Assembly (NCBI GenBank): GCA_023150835.1
Contig: JAKLKB010000228.1
Span: 1-6,127, forward strand
DNA: 6,127 nucleotides
Reading direction: 5' to 3'
Source: Myxococcota bacterium
GTDB lineage: Bacteria; Myxococcota_C; UBA6777
Under the pieces are notes generated by a model. It made no database searches, was not told where the DNA came from, and saw only the letters and a list, made by a program, of their open reading frames with translations. Below are positions 4,532 to 6,127 of this stretch, piece by piece; position 1 is the stretch's first letter; every line of letters begins with the position of its first letter. The position numbers and the translations under genes were made by a program.

Positions 4532-5815
4532 GTGTACTGTTTAGAGCTGCGAAACATCAAGAGATATCTGTGGATTGGTCTTTTGGGCAGCCTTGGTTTG
4601 TTTGCGACGGCCTGCCCATCTACGCCGTCTTCCCAAGAGCCTTCGCGTGAATCTTCCCAACACAGCGAACAAAACACGCCAAGCGAGTCGGACTCCCCAA
4701 CCGAGCGCCCCCACGACGCCGCCCAAGAAGCTCTGCCCGAATCGCCCCAAGAATCCGCAAACGAAACCTCCCAAGAAACGCCCTCCGAACTGCCCGTTGA
4801 ACACGACGCATCCTCGATAGAACCCACCCAAGAAGGCCGTCCACCCGAGTCTTCGCAAGATGAGCCAGACCCGGGTTCGCCTCCCTCCGATCTGAAAGTG
4901 TACCGCGTGGGTGCTGCTTCGTGGATCAAAGCCACGACACAAGCAGGTGTGATGTTGGCAGGGGGAGGAGCCGATCAAGCAGCGGCCTTTCGTTGGATGC
5001 TTGATCGTGCAGGTGGGGGAGACGTGGTGATCTTGCGAAGTAGCGGAGAAGACGGATACAACGCATGGATCGCTGGTTTAGGAAAGACCCATTCAGTCAC
5101 GACGTTGCTGGTGGATTCGCGCCAAAAAGCCGATACGGTCTACGTCCAGCGCGTGATCGAAAATGCCGAGATGGTCTTTATTGCTGGAGGCGATCAGTCC
5201 GACTATTTCAAACATTGGAGCCAAAGCCTTCTCGAAAAAACGCTGCTTCAAGTATTCGCGCAAAAGCGTATCCCCATCGGCGGAACCAGCGCAGGGATGG
5301 CTGTCCTTGGTGGGATATCATACATCCCAAGCAGCAAAGGCGTCTTGTCGAGTGAGGCTCTTGCAGATCCTTTTCATGCCTATACCGAAGCCTTACGCGA
5401 TGATTTCTTTGGGGGCCTGCCTTTTTTGGGGGGAGTCCTTACGGACACGCATTTCTATGAGCGTGATCGGATGGGTCGTTTGTTGGTTTGGATGGCTCGC
5501 CTTATCGCTTCGGGTCGCCCTGTTCGTGATACCAAAGCCATCGCCGCCGACGAAGGCGCGGCTGTTTGTATCGACGCCTCTGGACAGGCCCAAGTCTTTA
5601 GCGATGGCGGCTTTGTGTACTTTTTCCGCGCAAACGCAGGTCCACCCGAACGCATCGAACGAAGCCAGCCCCTGCAATGGTCACAAAAAGGTGAAGCCGT
5701 CAAAGTCCAGCGCGTCCCCAATGGTGGCTCTTTCGATCTTTCCCAATGGTCGGGTGGAACAAGCTACAAAGTCTCGATCGAACAAGGGGCCGTCTCGCCC
5801 AAAGATCCGTACTGA
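4532..5815 (+). CDS. Cyanophycinase-like S51 peptidase, predicted lipoprotein
   Basis: The 427-residue product starts at GTG. Residues 1-27 form a signal peptide (charged MYCLELRNIKR, then a hydrophobic stretch) ending in LFATA before Cys28, a plausible lipobox, so the protein is probably lipid-anchored outside the cytoplasm. Residues 29-120 are a low-complexity acidic linker rich in Ser, Pro, Glu and Gln, with recurring Gln-Glu pairs (35, 65, 73, 81, 100). From about 121 to 375 lies a cyanophycinase/peptidase E-type domain: MLAGGGAD (141-148), FIAGGDQSDYF (216-226), the nucleophile elbow GTSAGM with Ser253, and DTHFYERDRMGR (305-316), which matches the family's DQHFxxRxRxxR. His307, Arg311, Arg313 and Arg316 are kept, and Gln222 fits the substrate-pocket glutamine, but Thr306 replaces the Gln of classical cyanophycinase. 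Cyanophycinase releases beta-Asp-Arg dipeptides from cyanophycin; whether that is this enzyme's substrate is open. Transcribed divergently from the secernin-like gene. Confidence 0.9.
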   Translation: MYCLELRNIKRYLWIGLLGSLGLFATACPSTPSSQEPSRESSQHSEQNTPSESDSPTERPHDAAQEALPESPQESANETSQETPSELPVEHDASSIEPTQEGRPPESSQDEPDPGSPPSDLKVYRVGAASWIKATTQAGVMLAGGGADQAAAFRWMLDRAGGGDVVILRSSGEDGYNAWIAGLGKTHSVTTLLVDSRQKADTVYVQRVIENAEMVFIAGGDQSDYFKHWSQSLLEKTLLQVFAQKRIPIGGTSAGMAVLGGISYIPSSKGVLSSEALADPFHAYTEALRDDFFGGLPFLGGVLTDTHFYERDRMGRLLVWMARLIASGRPVRDTKAIAADEGAAVCIDASGQAQVFSDGGFVYFFRANAGPPERIERSQPLQWSQKGEAVKVQRVPNGGSFDLSQWSGGTSYKVSIEQGAVSPKDPY

Positions 5816-5847
5816 TACGAGACCCGCCCGTTGTGTGATCGTAAAAA

Positions 5848-6127
5848 TGTAGGGGCAGCCCCCTGTGGCTGCCCAAGAATCGGGCGTCTCCGAATGACGC
5901 TTTGTGTGCGCTTCTTACGGATACTGTAGGGGCAGCCCCCTGTGGCTGCCCAAGAATCGGGCGTCTCCGAATGACGCTTTGTGTGCGCTTCTTACGGATA
6001 CTGTAGGGCAGACCCCTGTGGCTGCCCAAGAATCGGGCGTCTCCGAATGACGCTTTGTGTGCGCTTCTTACGGATACTGTAGGGGCAGCCCCCTGTGGCT
6101 GCCCAAGAATCGGGCGTCTCCGAATGA
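5848..6127. repeat. 77-bp hairpin-bearing tandem repeat array, cut by window end
   Basis: Units begin at 5848, 5925, 6002 and 6078 and are nearly identical: the first two periods are 77 bp and the third is 76 bp. The fourth copy is cut off at 6127. Each unit opens TGTAGGGGCAGCC and holds a perfect 8-bp stem GGGCAGCC/GGCTGCCC with a 6-nt loop (5853-5874 in copy 1), then a 5-bp stem GCGTC/GACGC (5884-5900). Copy 3 carries a deleted G and a C-to-A change that shorten its first stem to 6 bp. The array begins 33 bp after the gene 4 stop codon. No run of T residues follows the stems on the plus strand, so terminator activity is uncertain. There are no unique spacers, so it is not a CRISPR array. 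Open frames on the minus strand across it are chance. Confidence 0.92.

Noticed and set aside
3786-4935. Two long minus-strand open frames (3786-4520 and 4036-4935) with repeated Cys/Arg/Pro-rich segments
   Set aside because: They cross the 26-bp tandem array, where all three minus frames stay open, and one is antisense to the lipoprotein signal and linker of gene 4 while the other overlaps the start of gene 3. The internal protein repeats simply mirror the DNA repeat.
5841-5874. Intrinsic terminator at the first hairpin of the 77-bp array
   Set aside because: The GC-rich stem is good but plus-strand transcription of gene 4 meets no T-run after it. On the minus strand TACATTTTT follows the stem, yet there is no gene ending there that I can see within the window.
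5700-6029. 109-residue minus-strand open frame with repeated segments
   Set aside because: It is a translation of the 77-bp repeat array plus the antisense of the gene 4 tail; frames of this kind over hairpin repeats are common false genes.
5848-6127. Possible CRISPR array
   Set aside because: The 77-bp units are contiguous with no unique spacers between short repeats, and no cas genes are visible.

Overview
The window carries four complete protein genes plus an unusual load of non-coding repeats. Genes 1 and 2 form a short plus-strand operon: a class III PLP-dependent aminotransferase (227-1510), then 19 nt later a protein with a kinase/aminoglycoside-phosphotransferase-like residue pattern (1530-2504). 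Gene 3 (2501-3793, minus strand) is a secernin-like peptidase of family C69. It converges on gene 2 so tightly that one CTAG holds both stop codons. Gene 4 (4532-5815, plus strand) is a cyanophycinase-like S51 serine peptidase, apparently exported as a lipoprotein with a long acidic linker. It is transcribed away from gene 3 across a 738-nt intergenic region.

The spaces between genes are mostly repeats. A ~124-bp element lies in inverted orientation at 17-140 and 3837-3961 and brackets genes 1-3. The second copy sits inside a cluster of short hairpins (3827-4020). A degenerate 26-bp tandem array (about eight units, 4075-4305), with a weaker 78-bp super-period, lies upstream of gene 4, followed by a plausible sigma70-type promoter (4366-4394). 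After gene 4 a 77-bp hairpin-bearing unit is repeated in tandem from 5848 to the window end, where it is cut off. A diverged single copy of the front of that unit is found upstream of gene 1 (133-175), so two repeat families abut there.

Organism: a bacterium of moderately high G+C with good Shine-Dalgarno sites, GTG start use and strong ATC preference for isoleucine. The Pro/Ser/Glu-rich lipoprotein linker, secernin-like hydrolase and crowding of hairpin repeats would fit a Gram-negative environmental lineage such as Myxococcota or a relative. This is a weak inference from style, not a marker-based assignment.

Function: the four products could all touch amino-acid or peptide metabolism: a surface hydrolase of a cyanophycin-like or beta-peptide substrate, an intracellular N-terminal-nucleophile amidohydrolase, an aminotransferase, and a possible small-molecule kinase. 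Only genes 1 and 2 are operonically linked, so a joint pathway is a hypothesis. I found no tRNA, rRNA, transposase, integrase or CRISPR array. The clearest unexplained structure is the set of repeat families and the kinase-like partner of the aminotransferase.
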